Shown piece after piece: positions 29,761 through 42,267 of a stretch of 64,000 bases of DNA; the first letter of the stretch is position 1, and each line of letters begins with the position of its first letter. Below the pieces are notes generated by a model. That model did not search any database and had not been told where the DNA came from. It was given only the letters and a program-made list of their open reading frames with translations. Made by a program: the position numbers and the translations under genes. The stretch covers positions 5,469,001 through 5,533,000 of the forward strand of contig NC_092671.1 in assembly GCF_964355755.1 (NCBI RefSeq). The letters run 5' to 3'. This DNA is from Antedon mediterranea. Its lineage: Eukaryota; Echinodermata; Crinoidea; Comatulida; Antedonidae.

Positions 29761-31286
29761 CTAGACATGTAACTTGTCACTTTGACGAGTTAGTTATCCG
29801 CACGACAAACGCCACGTGCACGTCATACGTTAGAATATTGCACACAGAAGAAAATTATGGCATTATGACCTGAACTGAAGAATATGATATGTTGTTATTG
29901 CTGAATTCTGTTAATTTGTGTCATATAGTATATACAATATAATCTGTATACATATTACATACAGTGTAGAATAGGTGAAATTACGGGACCCCCTGTTTAT
30001 TCCTATTTTTAACATGGCAACGGTATCAAAATGAAAAACTAAGACAGCGATTTGGGAAGGAAATTATCTCGGCAACAACATATTAATGTGTAGAAGAAAT
30101 TTAAATACGTAAAATATTGATGCGCGCTCTTTTAAATGTGATGAATTATGACGCAAAAGATGAAAATACGACTTTTTTTATTTAACTGGTCATATGATGA
30201 CGTCACAACATCCGATTGGCAAAATGTTTACATAAATTCGTATCTACAATCCAATAGCTTCCAGAAAACGTTTTAATCATGATTATCACGTTTTATTCTG
30301 ACGAGCTATAACAGATTGAAATTTACTGTAAAGACGAAAATAAGTGACCCACGTTATTTACATTTTTAGACATGATGACGTCATAAAAATTAAAATATTT
30401 TTAACTCATACGAAAGATAGTTGATTGACCTAGATAATATAAAAATCGGGGTAAAAATGGAAAACAGATAATTGGAGATGCGCTCTATTAAATGCCATGC
30501 GCTATGATGAAAGATACAAAAATCCTATATTTTATATTCGCGTGGCCATACGATGACGTCACAATGTCCGGTTAGCCATATTAGTACATGATCCGATATC
30601 TACACCTCATCAACTTCAAGAATATGTCATCCACAAAAAGTTGACCGTCCAGTTTAGAAATTACGACTGTTTAAAAAAAGGCATAATTTTGACAAATTTT
30701 AACAAATTTTTTACCTTTTTCATCAAAAACCCACGTAAATTATCCAATTCGACGTGCCCGTATGACGTAATTTTAAGTCTAAATCGTTTAAAAGTTGGTA
30801 AAATTACTACAAAAGGCTGGAAAAACATAAATCACGTGAAAAAAATTGTTTTCAACGCTGCGTGCGCACGGCGCGCGTAAAAAAATGCGCACGCGTGGGA
30901 ATTTTTTACCTGCTCAAAATGACATGAAACGCGTAGAAAGTGGATTAGAAATTGATTTTTCGCGTTTTGAAATTTTAAACGCGCGTGCACGCGTAACTTC
31001 GTGTAAAACATGCCATTTTTTTTACAAAGTCAGTTAGCGCAAGATATAACTAAAACTTTTGTTAAGTTTCAATTTAAATTGTTATATGGTTTTTGATGTA
31101 TGTTAAATACGCGAAATTCGTTAAAACGCGCGTAAGTCATGTTGTGCAATTCTGACGTCATTCAAAAATAGAAAAGCACAACTTCAGGTGAATACCCATA
31201 TGTTGACAAAGTTATGAAATGTTAACTTTACACGTTTTTGAGATATGCTCTGCACAAAAATGACAGAAAGAAAGAATAATACAGAA
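29761..31286 (-). mobile_element. Array element U8, type B, body; 5' end displaced to 32.9 kb
   Basis: The 3' hairpin has one mismatch (ACTTGTCA). Upstream of the body the sequence reads CTAG of U9, then TTTTCTGTATTATTC. The displaced 5' piece at 32856-32917 ends in CATCATC plus a T run. Joining those two edges recreates the junction seen in complete U3, which confirms the pairing. Confidence 0.7.
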
Positions 31287-31288
31287 AA

Positions 31289-32853
31289 CTAGACATGTAA
31301 CTCGTCACTTTGACGAGTTTGGTTATCCGCCGCGCAAGTGGTGAAACATTAACATTAAGGGGATAGGTTGACGACAAAAGGAAGTGTTCACGTTGGTATT
31401 ATGACCTGAACTGAAGAATATGATATGTTGTTATTGCTGAATTTTATTATTTAAATTCATATATTATAGTATACACAGTATAATCTGTATCCATATCACA
31501 TACAGTGTAGAATAGGTGAAATTACGGGACCCGCTATTTATTGCAATTTTTAACATGTTGACGGTTTTAAAATGAAACGCGAAGGTAGCAATTCCGAAAG
31601 GAAATTATCTCAGCAACAACGTATTAGCGTGTAGAAGAAATTTGAATACGTGAAATATTGATGCGCGCTCTTTTAAATGTAATGAATTATGACGCAAAAG
31701 ATGAAAATACGACCTTTTTTATTTAACTGGCCATATGATGACGTCACAACATCCGATTGGCAACATTTTTACATAATTTCGTATCTACAATCCAATAGCT
31801 TCCAGAAAAAGTTTTAATCGTGATTATCACATTTTATTCTTACGAGCTATAACAGATTAAAATTTACTGTAAAGATGAAATTGATGCCACACGTGATTTA
31901 AATTTTTAGGCATGATGACGTCAAAAAAATTAAAATATTTTTTACTCATGCGAAAGATAGTTGATTGACCCAGACAATATCAAAATCGGGGTGAAAATGG
32001 AAAACAGATAAGTGGAGATGCGCTCTATTCAATGTGATGAGCTATGACGAAAGATACAAAAATCCTAAATTGTATATTCGCGTGGCCATACGATGACGTC
32101 ACAATGTCCGGTTAGCCATATTAATACCTGATCCGATATCTACAACTCATCTACTTCCAGAATATGCCATCCATAAAAAGTTGACCGTCTAGTTTAGAAA
32201 TTACGACTGTTTAAAAAAAGGCATATTTTAAACGAATTTTTTAACCTTTTCATAACAAACGCGCGCAAATTGTCCAATTCGACGTGCTCGTATGACGTAT
32301 CTTTAAGTAGAAATTGTTTAAAATTTGGTAAAATTACTAGAAAAGGCTGGAAAAACATAAATCACGCGAAAAAAATACGTTTTCAATGCTACGTGCGCAC
32401 CGCACACGTAAAAATGTGCGCACGCGTGGGAATTTTTGACATGCTTAAAACGACATGAAACGCGTAGAAAGTTGATTAGAAATTAATTTTGCGCATTTTG
32501 AAATTTTAAATGCGCGTGCGCGCGTAACTTTGTGTAAAACACGGATTTTTTTTTCAACAGAAAGTTAGCGCATGATATAAATTAAACTTTTGCAAAGTTT
32601 CAAGTTGAAATGTTATTTGGTTGTCGAGCTATGTTAAATACGACAAAATCGTTAAATCGCGCGTAAGTCACGTTGCGCAATTGTAAACGTCATGAAAAGC
32701 TTCGCTTGACGACGTTACGTAAATGTTAATATGTTAAGATAGTTACCGAAATGTTATGTTTGCGAGTTTTAGAGAAAAGCGTTACACAAAAATCATACAG
32801 AATGATTTCGTACAATCACAAGAGGTTATCCTGCAACTTCGTTGCGGATAACC
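31289..32853 (-). mobile_element. Array element U9, type A, complete, innermost
   Basis: The 3' CTAG is at 31289 and its 5' GGTTATCC hairpin at 32824-32853, with a shortened linker. It lies inside the 5' part of U8. Confidence 0.65.
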
Positions 32854-33118
32854 AAAAAAAAAAAAAGATGATGAAACAGGACAGTTACAAGGAGTTATCC
32901 GCTGAGTGCGGATAACTAAAAAAAAGATGATTTCGTACAATCACAAGAGGTTATCCTGCAACTTCGTTGCGGATAACCAATAAAAAGTTGATGATGATGA
33001 TGATGATGATTTCGTACAATCACAAGAGGTTATCCTGCAACTTCGTTGCGGATAACCAATAATAATAAAGATTTTGTACAATAACAATAGGTGATCATTT
33101 TATTCTAAATGATCACCT
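32824..33118 (-). repeat. Stack of five displaced 5' hairpins
   Basis: In plus-strand order: type A 32824-32853 (U9), type B 32894-32916 (U8), type A 32949-32978 (U4), type A 33028-33057 (U2) and type C 33089-33118 (C3). Each is followed by its own linker (type A: TCTTGTGATTGTACG; type B: TCCTTGTAACTGTCC). No element body lies between them. Confidence 0.8.
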
Positions 33119-33120
33119 AA

Positions 33121-34660
33121 TAAATAGTTTATTCAGCTCTATGCAGCAGAAAGAGTCCCTTAGTGAAGTAGTGTACAGTATATCATAATTAATAACTACA
33201 GTGTGACTTATACAATACTTAATCAAACTTTTTTTAATTGCATCGGACGCCATGGTGTAATATCTATGATCAATTTTTATTTGAAAGAAAAAGTATTCTT
33301 TTTTGTTTGGTGAGGTTTCACTTAAAAAGCAAAATTGAACTACAGTACATTTAGCGTAAACACGCCATCCTACCCCCATTTTCAGTAGTAAATAAAAACA
33401 AGCTCCTAATTTTGTAAATTACTTCGCTCAATGAGATCATAACATAACTATGCATCTCCGTGGGGCAATGATACCACTCTCCTAAGGTCTGAAACACCCA
33501 CCTACTCCAATTGAAAATATTCAATACTGCAGTAATTATTCCAATTTAAATATATTTTAAAACTTTTGTATGCATTACAGGAAACCAAAGGTCTAAACAG
33601 CTATTTAGATTGCATGAGCAGTATTGAATCATTATAAATGTTTGATATTAAAAACCAATTTTTCATCGACTTGTTTGAATGGTAAGCAGCTATTTCCTTT
33701 ATCATAAATTCTAATTATTTTAGCCTACATGTGAAATTAACCTCCCCAGGCCTGACATTTCCCCTTATATCATCATAGTTTTACATTCATGTTGTTTAAG
33801 GGAAGATATATGCTTTAATCTGTCAAACCTATAAATTAGTTAGAAAGCAGGCTCATGTACTATAATGCACTGTTCTCTTAATTTTTGTGCTCTAAAGGCT
33901 TTGAAACTATGCCTTGAAATGAATGTAGTTATGTAGTAGTAAGTCACAATTTTAAGTTGATACTGTACGTATAGAATACAGCATGTACAGTAATGCTCTT
34001 CTGTCTTCAAATAAACTATACTTAATTAGATTGATTGTTGAATTTTAACCAACACACCTGGGTATAACCTTCTACTCATAAAGAAAGGTTTCCTGGGTTA
34101 TACAATGTGTACACTGAACCTCCATTATTCCACTATCAGAACTAATGGACTGGGCGATCCTCGAACCTGTTCTGATTTTATGCATCTATAGTTGCAGTGA
34201 ACCTGTTATAACTGTTCGGTCACTCAACTTATCTCATAGAAGTCCTCATAGTATTTTGTATAATTTATAGACCATTAATAAATGTATTCTGATGTAACTT
34301 CTTTATCTCTTCGATATCCTGCCCCATGTGGCATTTGATTAGTCCTCCTTCATATAACAATCATTGACCAGTCAAAATATCCAATAATTTACTCTCTCAG
34401 AAATTGATATTCATCACTCCTTGAGGGATACTTGGTGTTAGAATCCGAGTACATTTGTCAAAAATATTGTTAGATGTCACTACTATACTGTTGATATCTG
34501 AACTGATGACTTTGTTTTGAATTTGATGACCAATTGATAAATCCTTTGAGCCTTGCTGAACCTGAAAAAGCTAGGGTCACATTTTCAATCATCTTCTTGC
34601 GCTTTTTATTTCATAATGACAGTACTGTACTTGATGAGTAAAGCCTTTATATATACAGTG
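33121..34660. other. Non-coding region right of the array
   Basis: About 1.5 kb of mixed, unassigned sequence. A partial copy of the SINE-like repeat of DHFR intron 3 lies at about 34.08-34.24 kb. Confidence 0.4.
34080..34235 (-). repeat. Partial SINE-like repeat
   Basis: It shares GTGTACACTGAACCT, CAGAACTAATGGA-like and CTGTTATAACTG blocks, in the same order, with the repeat at 6205-6478. The 5' half of that repeat is missing here. Confidence 0.45.
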
Positions 34661-34663
34661 TTG

Positions 34664-36675
34664 ACAATTATTTCTATTTCTTCAAGCATTAACTGATACA
34701 TTAAAAACTGACTAAACTTGTCTGTAGCCTTCATGTACAACTAAATCACTGACAATATTTATATTTCTTCAAGCATTAACTGATACATTCAAAACTGACT
34801 AAACTTGTCTGTAGCCTTCATGTACAACTAAATCACTGACAATTATTTATATTTCTTCAAACATTAACTGATACATTCAAAACTGACTAAACTTGTCTAT
34901 AGCCTTCATGTACAACTAAATCACTGACAATTATTTATATTTCTTCAAGCATTAACTGATACATTCAAAACTGACCAAACTTGTCTATAGCCTTCATGTA
35001 CAACTAAATCACTGACAATTATTTATATTTCTTCAAACATTTAAACTGATACATTCAAAACTGACTAAACTTGTCTGTATCCTTCATGTACAACTAAATC
35101 ACTGACAATTATTTATATTTCTTCAAACATTAACTGATACATTCAAAACTGACCAAACTTGTCTGTAGCCTTCATGTACAACTAAATCACTGACAATTAT
35201 TTATATTTCTTCAAGCATTAACTGAGGCCCTGTTCAGACCCATGGCGTTAGACCGTTTTAGCGTACGACGCTAAAAGAATGTGTGTCTGAACAGTTGGGG
35301 ATTAGCGTACAACGCGTCGTACAACGGTTGTAGCGTTGTAGTGGAAAACGGTTGATAGTACCGTTTTAGCGTACGACGCTACTGTAAGTCAACGTTGTAT
35401 CCAATCAGAACGTTTCCTGTTATGACGCGATACAAGGTTTGACCTAGGCTGACATCTTGTATCATCAATGTGTGAGATGGATTTCAATAACAAAAAGGCC
35501 AGAATAAATAAGGCCTAACTACACTACAAATACAACTGTTACAAAGGCTACAAACTACTATCAACTGATTACCATTATATTTTCTAACAAATGACATAAT
35601 ACATGCACCTTGTATTTAAACAGGGACTACGATCCCATACGCTTTTAGGCCTAGACCTAGCTAGGCCTAGAGTCGATCATTCACGCATTTCATTCAAGCT
35701 AAAAACTAGCGTGGGACATCAAGTCACTCATTCATACAAGGCAGACTAGACTGGACAAGTTTAATGCTGAAAACTAACCCCCTAACTCCTAAAAAATTCA
35801 GTAAACAAACAAGGGGAGCTGTGTCCTTTTTATTAGCAAGTTAAGGGTTATTTTCAACCGACTGGAACAAAGAATATACTGTATATCTTTGACTGGACTG
35901 GATAGACTAATCACAATCAATTTTTTCTTCATCATTAGAAGGCCTGCTTTATTTTCGTAACACAAGAACCTGGGGAAAATGTTTTTAACACAAAATAAAA
36001 CAATAGAAACAGAAATTTGGCTTTACTATATTTTTCTTAAATAAATGCTGAGGTATGTTTTATTTACGGCAAATTTTGTCATAATTGTAGGGCTGAGATC
36101 TAGGCCTATATACAGAGTGGAAATAATGATGAAAACACGTGGGTAAGAGCACATGAATATGCAACTAGAAACAACCTGAATGACGTACTTCCGTTGTAAC
36201 GATAATCGTACGCTATGGGTCTGAACACCTCGTTTTTTTCTCTGCGGTTTGTAACGTGACCTTGCTAGTAACGTTGTACGCTAAAACGGTCTAACGCCAT
36301 GGGTCTGAACAGGGCCTGATACATTCAAAACTGACCAAACTTGTCTATAGCCTTCATGTACAACTAAATCACTGACAATTATTTATATTTCTTCAAGCAT
36401 TAACTGATACATTCAAAACTGACTAAACTTGTCTGTAGCCTTCATGTACAACTAAATCACTGACAATTATTTATATTTCTTCAAACATTTAAACTGATAC
36501 ATTCAAAACTGACTAAACTTGTCTGTAGCCTTCATGTACAACTAAATCAATGACAATTATTTATATTTCTTCAAACATTTAAGCTGATACATTAAAAACT
36601 GACTAAACTTGTCTGTATCCTTCATGTACAACTAAATCACTGACAATTGTTTCTATTTTATCAAGCATAAACTGA
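34664..36675. repeat. 88 bp satellite, about ten copies, interrupted
   Basis: The unit contains TTTCTTCAAGCATTAACTG, GATACATTCAAAACTGAC and CATGTACAACTAAATCACTG. I count ten occurrences of the last block, six before and four after an inserted element at 35226-36316. Copies differ by few bases, so the array is fairly young. Confidence 0.85.
35226..36316. mobile_element. 1.09 kb Harbinger-like non-autonomous element inside the satellite
   Basis: The ends are perfect or near-perfect inverted repeats of about 45 bases beginning GGCCCTGTTCAGACCC. TGA is duplicated on both sides (35223-35225, 36317-36319), and joining the flanks recreates the satellite unit exactly. A 3 bp duplication with GGCC-type ends suggests PIF/Harbinger. 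The inside has AGGCCTAG motifs and no transposase frame. Confidence 0.75.
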
Positions 36676-36679
36676 TTCA

Positions 36680-39600
36680 CATTTCCGCCCCAGATACAGT
36701 ATACTATACAGGTACAACAGATTCAGTATCGCGTAATGGGATGATATATATACTTTTTTCTCTAGGCTTCAATTTTTGTTTTCTACTTTTTCAATTAAAA
36801 CGTTTATACATTAGTTATGATACAGTGTATTTAACACAAAATTCCTTGTTTCTACAGGGCCTGTTTGTGGCGATATTGAATAAATTCCCTTTCTTCCAAC
36901 AGCAAATAACTCCCCAATAAGGATAGATGAACTATATAATGTTTCTAAACCTCTAGCACTAGGTTAGGATTGAACCCGTTTTGGATTGGAAAGCAAGCAT
37001 GTTACCCCCAAGGTACTATACAGCTCCACTCAAATCATGGCATACATTACATTACTAACTGATAGTATATGCGATGAATTAAATTGTAAGTTTAACAGAA
37101 AATACTTTGTTTCCTTTTGCAAAAGGTATTTAAATTTTGTTATAACATAAAACATTCTACAATACTCTACATAATAATCCCACATAAAATAAGTTATTTA
37201 TACAACAATGTTCTATTTATTAAAAAATAAAGGAATTTTGTTGTACTGTAGGTGTCAATAAACACTGTTCTAATTTTAGAAACCCACCCACGTGGGTCAA
37301 CCCTAATTTATACATTTTGTCTAATGCTATCTGAAGAATAACTTCAATAAGGAAACTATAATTACATTTTTATTAAATGCAAACAGCTTGTTGACAAGGT
37401 AGAACAGTGAGTATCTTTGTTATTCTATAATCAGGATACAGAAAGTCTAAAAAACAGTTTTATTATACATATTTTTGTCTGTAAAGTAACAAAGATATTT
37501 ATATTCTAAAAACTAAATGAAGAATAGGGAAATAACTGTACATAAAAATATTTGGTCATGTTGGTGCTCACCAAATACCAGTTTACAAGTAAATCAACTG
37601 ATTTTTTATTTTCAGATATAATCTTTACTGAGCATTATCAGAAAATGAAATTATTATGTACAGTAAGCCTTTGTCATCATAGGCTTAATATTTAAAAAAG
37701 TATTTACTGTACTTATTTCTATCACTGTCAGTTTTTTCCAACCTTTATTTAACCTTTAATATATATTCCATCTTGGACATTGGCCAAAAATTAATCTTTA
37801 TTTTGTTAATACCAGAATATTCAGGTAAATTAATTTTAATTGGCGCCCTCTTTTGGTCATTAAAGTTTCTGTTCTATGTTCTATTATGTGCCAAAATGTT
37901 CATTAAAAATAAAGCAATTTTAACCTTCTTTTTTAAACATTTAAATGAATATGCAAGTAAATTAGACCATTCTTACTTAAAAAAGCTTAGAAATAAAACC
38001 CAGAACATAGATTAGTTATTTAAATATTGATTTAAATAGATTATTGAGGATTAGATAACTATAAGTGAGCTTGACAAGCCGGAAATCAGCGCATTCATTT
38101 AAACTAAAGCAGTAGCATTGAGGGCTTAAGTAGGCCAGGTATCTAAATGACATAGGTTATTTAGCTTTGTGTGTGGATAAGTTGGGGTATTCTGACCCGA
38201 GGACCAAGATACTTGAACCTATTTCTATTGTTATTTTTGCTTTAGTCATTTTAATGCCGACTTCATATTCCAACAGTGGCCAGTTTCTGCCAATAACGCA
38301 AAGAACTAAATTTATGAAAAAATAATGGTTAATTAAGTATTTTTATTATAAGAAGTTATTTTATATGTTTAATTAAATATAATATATAATAAAATATGTA
38401 AATTAACATACATAAGAACATGTTTTAACTTGAAAAGACAAGTTGATGATCCACCATTTCGTCAGTTTAATGGCTGTCACCCGCAGGAAGTAACGGTATG
38501 ATGTCCGCTAAATAGAGATGGGATTCGGCTGTAATTTTCTTCTTTTAAATTTTCTTTTTTTGTAATTATATTGTGTTTGATTTTTTGTTAATATCACAAA
38601 CTTGTATAAAAACAATCACTGTTGATTGAAGGAGTTGTACTGTTCATCAGTCTCATGTCTAAATATAGTTTATATGTAACAAGCAGTCATTGCCAGCCTA
38701 AGGTTCCCCTAGAATAAGAGATGATAAAAGAAACCTTAAAGCAAGTCAGTGAAAAGGAATTACATCTTACATCCTTGTCCTACTTTACCATGGGGAAGTT
38801 TGTAAATATTAATAACAAAATTGTTTACATATGGGGGAACAAACCCCCCTGGGAACATAAATGGAAGTACCAACAAACCACTTAAACCGCACATCCACAC
38901 TTCAGAGTATGAAGGTCAAACCAATACTAAACCCTATGTAATCCATTATGCCATTGACATTGACACACACACGTGCTGTGGATCACAGTGTAGTAAAATG
39001 AATTCTTTTAAACTGGGATTAAATTCATATCTTTAAAAATTGTTAAAGTTTGGGATAGGCTTGTGAAAATGGCTTTTATAGCCCCTTTCTCACAGAGATA
39101 TAAAGAAGCCATAAACATTTAGGTATGGCTGTCTACTGAAAGGGTCAGCAAACATGGCTATCACTACAAACAGACTGCCTGACAATGTACAGTAGTTTGT
39201 AGTTTAACTAGAATAAAAGCTGGAATTGCACTTATTTCGCCAGAACGAATGATCTGCTGATGTTGGGGTCTGCATATGATGTTTTAAAATTCACTTTTCA
39301 GTCCTCAATAGGCAGGTGGCTACTTTTATACACAACTTAACTTAACTGAAGTGAGTTTTATTGCTTTTTCTAATGTTTTATGTTGGTATAAAAATATCAA
39401 AAGACCGTACAAGAGGAAAAGTACATTATGAATATTTGATTGGTATTAGATTACCACTACTATCTGTGAAATTTGTGAGCCTTCTGTAAATCTTTTTTAT
39501 AGAATATATTGTACTTTAAAAGTGGTATTAAAATAATTTGATAAAGTTGTCAATAATATTGAATATGAGATTATTATAGATTACCATGAATTCCTTCCAT

Positions 39601-42100
39601 GACCCAACTAAAACTTTTGTTAAAAATATAATAGATAGATGGTTGAACGACACAATAATATTTGAAAAAATGTGATGGTTCTACTAATTGTGCGCTTAAT
39701 AATATAATAATAATTAGGTTATTTAAACACAGAAAACTTGATCACCAAAAGGTGTTTTTTTGGTCAAGGTTGTGCAAGGCCACTAAATATTACTTAACTA
39801 AAAATAAATAACTTGCACAATATCACACTTTTATTCTTAATTGATTTATTTTTGTATTTGTATAGAAAATGAAATAGTTCTATTACGGGAGTCGGTCGAT
39901 GCTTTTACCCCCAGGGTAATAAGGTTGAACGGATGAGTGCTGATATTGCTCAACCGAGTTCATGAAAAAAAAACCCTAAGGAGTAAATGTCTATTGCAAA
40001 TAAATATCAGAATTTCCTTAATCATAGAAATAAATAGCCAAACAGGCTAATACTGTATATGAGTATAGTCCCAGGGATTATATTCGAACATCTTATCCTT
40101 CAGCCGCTTATTTCAGCTTTCACCTATCCATCCATGCTGGGAACTGTGTGGGCCAGTACATGCCCTACTCAAATTATTTATTACTAAGAAGACTAGGGCA
40201 GTTACTAACCAGTTCTTATGGACACTGTAAGTACACTCTTTTCTTCATACTATTTTAATCAATATAAAATTAGGAAATATAAATATTTGCTTTAGTTATA
40301 GTTGATAATACGTAGCTAAAAGAGAACTGTATATAATGTATAGTTATAATAGTATAATGACTACACTCATTTTAATTAGGAATACCTGTTATAAAAGCAA
40401 ACCAACAGAATGGAACAGTCTAAAAATTGGTTTTACCTTGTTAACCAATGTGGTGTCTGAATAGTAACTTAGCGATTAGGCCATTGTTACTATAGGTGTT
40501 CTTGGCATTGTTAAATAAGATGCTTATGTGTGTGTGGTGGTTGTAATTTCCCCAACAAGGAAATGGTAGATCCTGCTTTCTGGAAATTCTGCATGGATAG
40601 GATGGGATTCAATGATATGTAGAAAGAGAACGTATCAGGACCTAGTGTTTGTTTCTAATCATTTTATAAGGTAAGCATATTAGTTGCAATCTTTATTCAA
40701 TAAATACTTTTTTTGTTAATAAAAATTAAATTATTTTTAATTTAACTGTAAATTTAGTAAAATAAAAATGTTCATTTTTATAAAAAGAAACCACTAACTA
40801 TACACAAATTAGTTAGTAATGCTGAATTGTTTAGAAGAAGCTGTTTTTTCTTTGAAAATAAAGTAATTATACAGTAGTAGTAGTTTTATAAATAATAATA
40901 ATTTAACCAAGATTATGATTTTTTTTATATTATACAGTTAAGTATGTTTTTACAATTTGTAATACACTCTGAAAAGTTAGTACTGTAACTGTTTTGATCA
41001 CTAGATTATTTTATGGTGTGAGTTTTTATCTTCAGATCATGATGTACATTTAATAATAATAATATATTTTAAAATATATTTGTTGAGCATTTTCAGTAGA
41101 GAAATCATTCACTAGAATTCAACAGTTATACATATAAAGATATTCATAACAGTGCTTTATAAAAATGAAACAAAATCTATACAAAACAAAAATGATTTTG
41201 TTTTTATTCATCAAGAAATTTACTTGTTTTTTCTCAAGGGTCATTTAAAATTGGCATCATCAACTGACAGTAGACACAGGAGAATGAATAAAAGTCATTT
41301 TGCAATCCGGAATGCGATATTGATTCTAAAATCATACCATTTTTTAAACATGAATATTTATAGAAAGTCATAAACATTATATGAAGTAATTTTATCGATT
41401 TGTACATTTTTAGAAATGAAATTTTTAAAGGTGATGTGCTGACTTACATTTAAAATATATGGGAATTTTTAAAGGGAAGGTGATCATGAAAACGAATATA
41501 ACTTGTCTTGCTTTTACCTGTGTATGGACTGTAAATTTTTTTTTTCTTCTCGGAAAACAAAAGTTTCACCAAAACCAAAAACCTTTCTTGAACTTCTATC
41601 GTTGGGTTATGTGTGCCAATTTCTAGGTTTGAATATCTGCAGTGTCAAAAGAGCCCTGGATAAATAAGAAATTAATTCCCCCAGTCGTTGAATGATATGC
41701 TACATTGAATAGTGTTATGTTTCCTACCAGGGTGTTATCAGTTATAAATATTCATTAATGACATTATGCAGGCAGTCTCTAGTCTTAGTTTCTTGTTAGG
41801 AAATTATGATTTGAATATACAGTACAGTATCACAAATTAGCAAGTTAAATTCTAGGCCCTCTTTTAGGTGCATGTTGCAACATTTAGAGGCTTCTTGGGG
41901 TAGGTGATAATTCAGTTTGCAGGAGGCCTTTAAAATAACATTTATATCCATGGAAAATAATTTTAAGCTCTACGCTGGACACCTTCCATGTTGCCAGTAC
42001 CTGGCTGGAATAACAAATCGTGGTAGTGGTCATCAAATGACCACCATTTGTGTTTGTCTACTGTATTAAATTCCTGAATCCTGGCGATATTGATGTATAT
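36680..42100. other. Long non-coding stretch
   Basis: About 5.4 kb of AT-rich sequence with no exon I can support. A reverse tRNA-like B-box fragment (GGATTGAACCCG) lies near 36968. Several GTACAGTA-type words occur. Confidence 0.4.
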
Positions 42101-42104
42101 GCTT

Positions 42105-42267
42105 TTTTTTTTATCCTATCCAGTTCTGCCAAAAATATTGAATGGTTCCACTAGAAACAGGGCCGTTAAATTTAATTAAATGTACATTTTTTTATCCTAT
42201 CCAGTTCTGCAAAAAACATTTAATTGTTTTACTGGAAATGGGACCGTTACATTTAATTAAATCTACA
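42105..42267. repeat. Tandem duplication of an 81 bp unit
   Basis: Two diverged copies contain TTATCCTATCCAGTTCTGC and TTTAATTAAAT, starting about 81 bases apart (42111 and 42192). Confidence 0.7.

Larger units (their letters stand above)
17254..33118 (-). mobile_element. Nested array of ten Helitron-like elements
   Basis: The outermost element is a type C copy split into 33060..33118 (5' end) and 17254..18777 (the rest). Between them lie nine related elements of types A and B, all on the minus strand. There are ten 5' hairpins and ten 3' hairpin-CTAG ends. Read on the minus strand they open and close as C A A B A | A B | A B | B A | B B A... with every opening matched by a closing end of its own type: U9 in U8; U7 in U6; U8, U6 and U5 in U4; U4 and U3 in U2; U2 and U1 in C3. 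Each insertion is at the same place, a few tens of bases inside a 5' hairpin, or directly against a previous insertion. The array encodes no transposase. Confidence 0.7.

Noticed and set aside
18780-32853. Simple tandem satellite or head-to-tail rolling-circle concatemer
   Set aside because: A concatemer would alternate 5' and 3' ends. Here five 5' ends are stacked and four bodies lack them, while brackets still balance by type.
34664-36675. CRISPR-like array
   Set aside because: The whole 88 bp unit is repeated with no unique spacers, in a eukaryotic genome.
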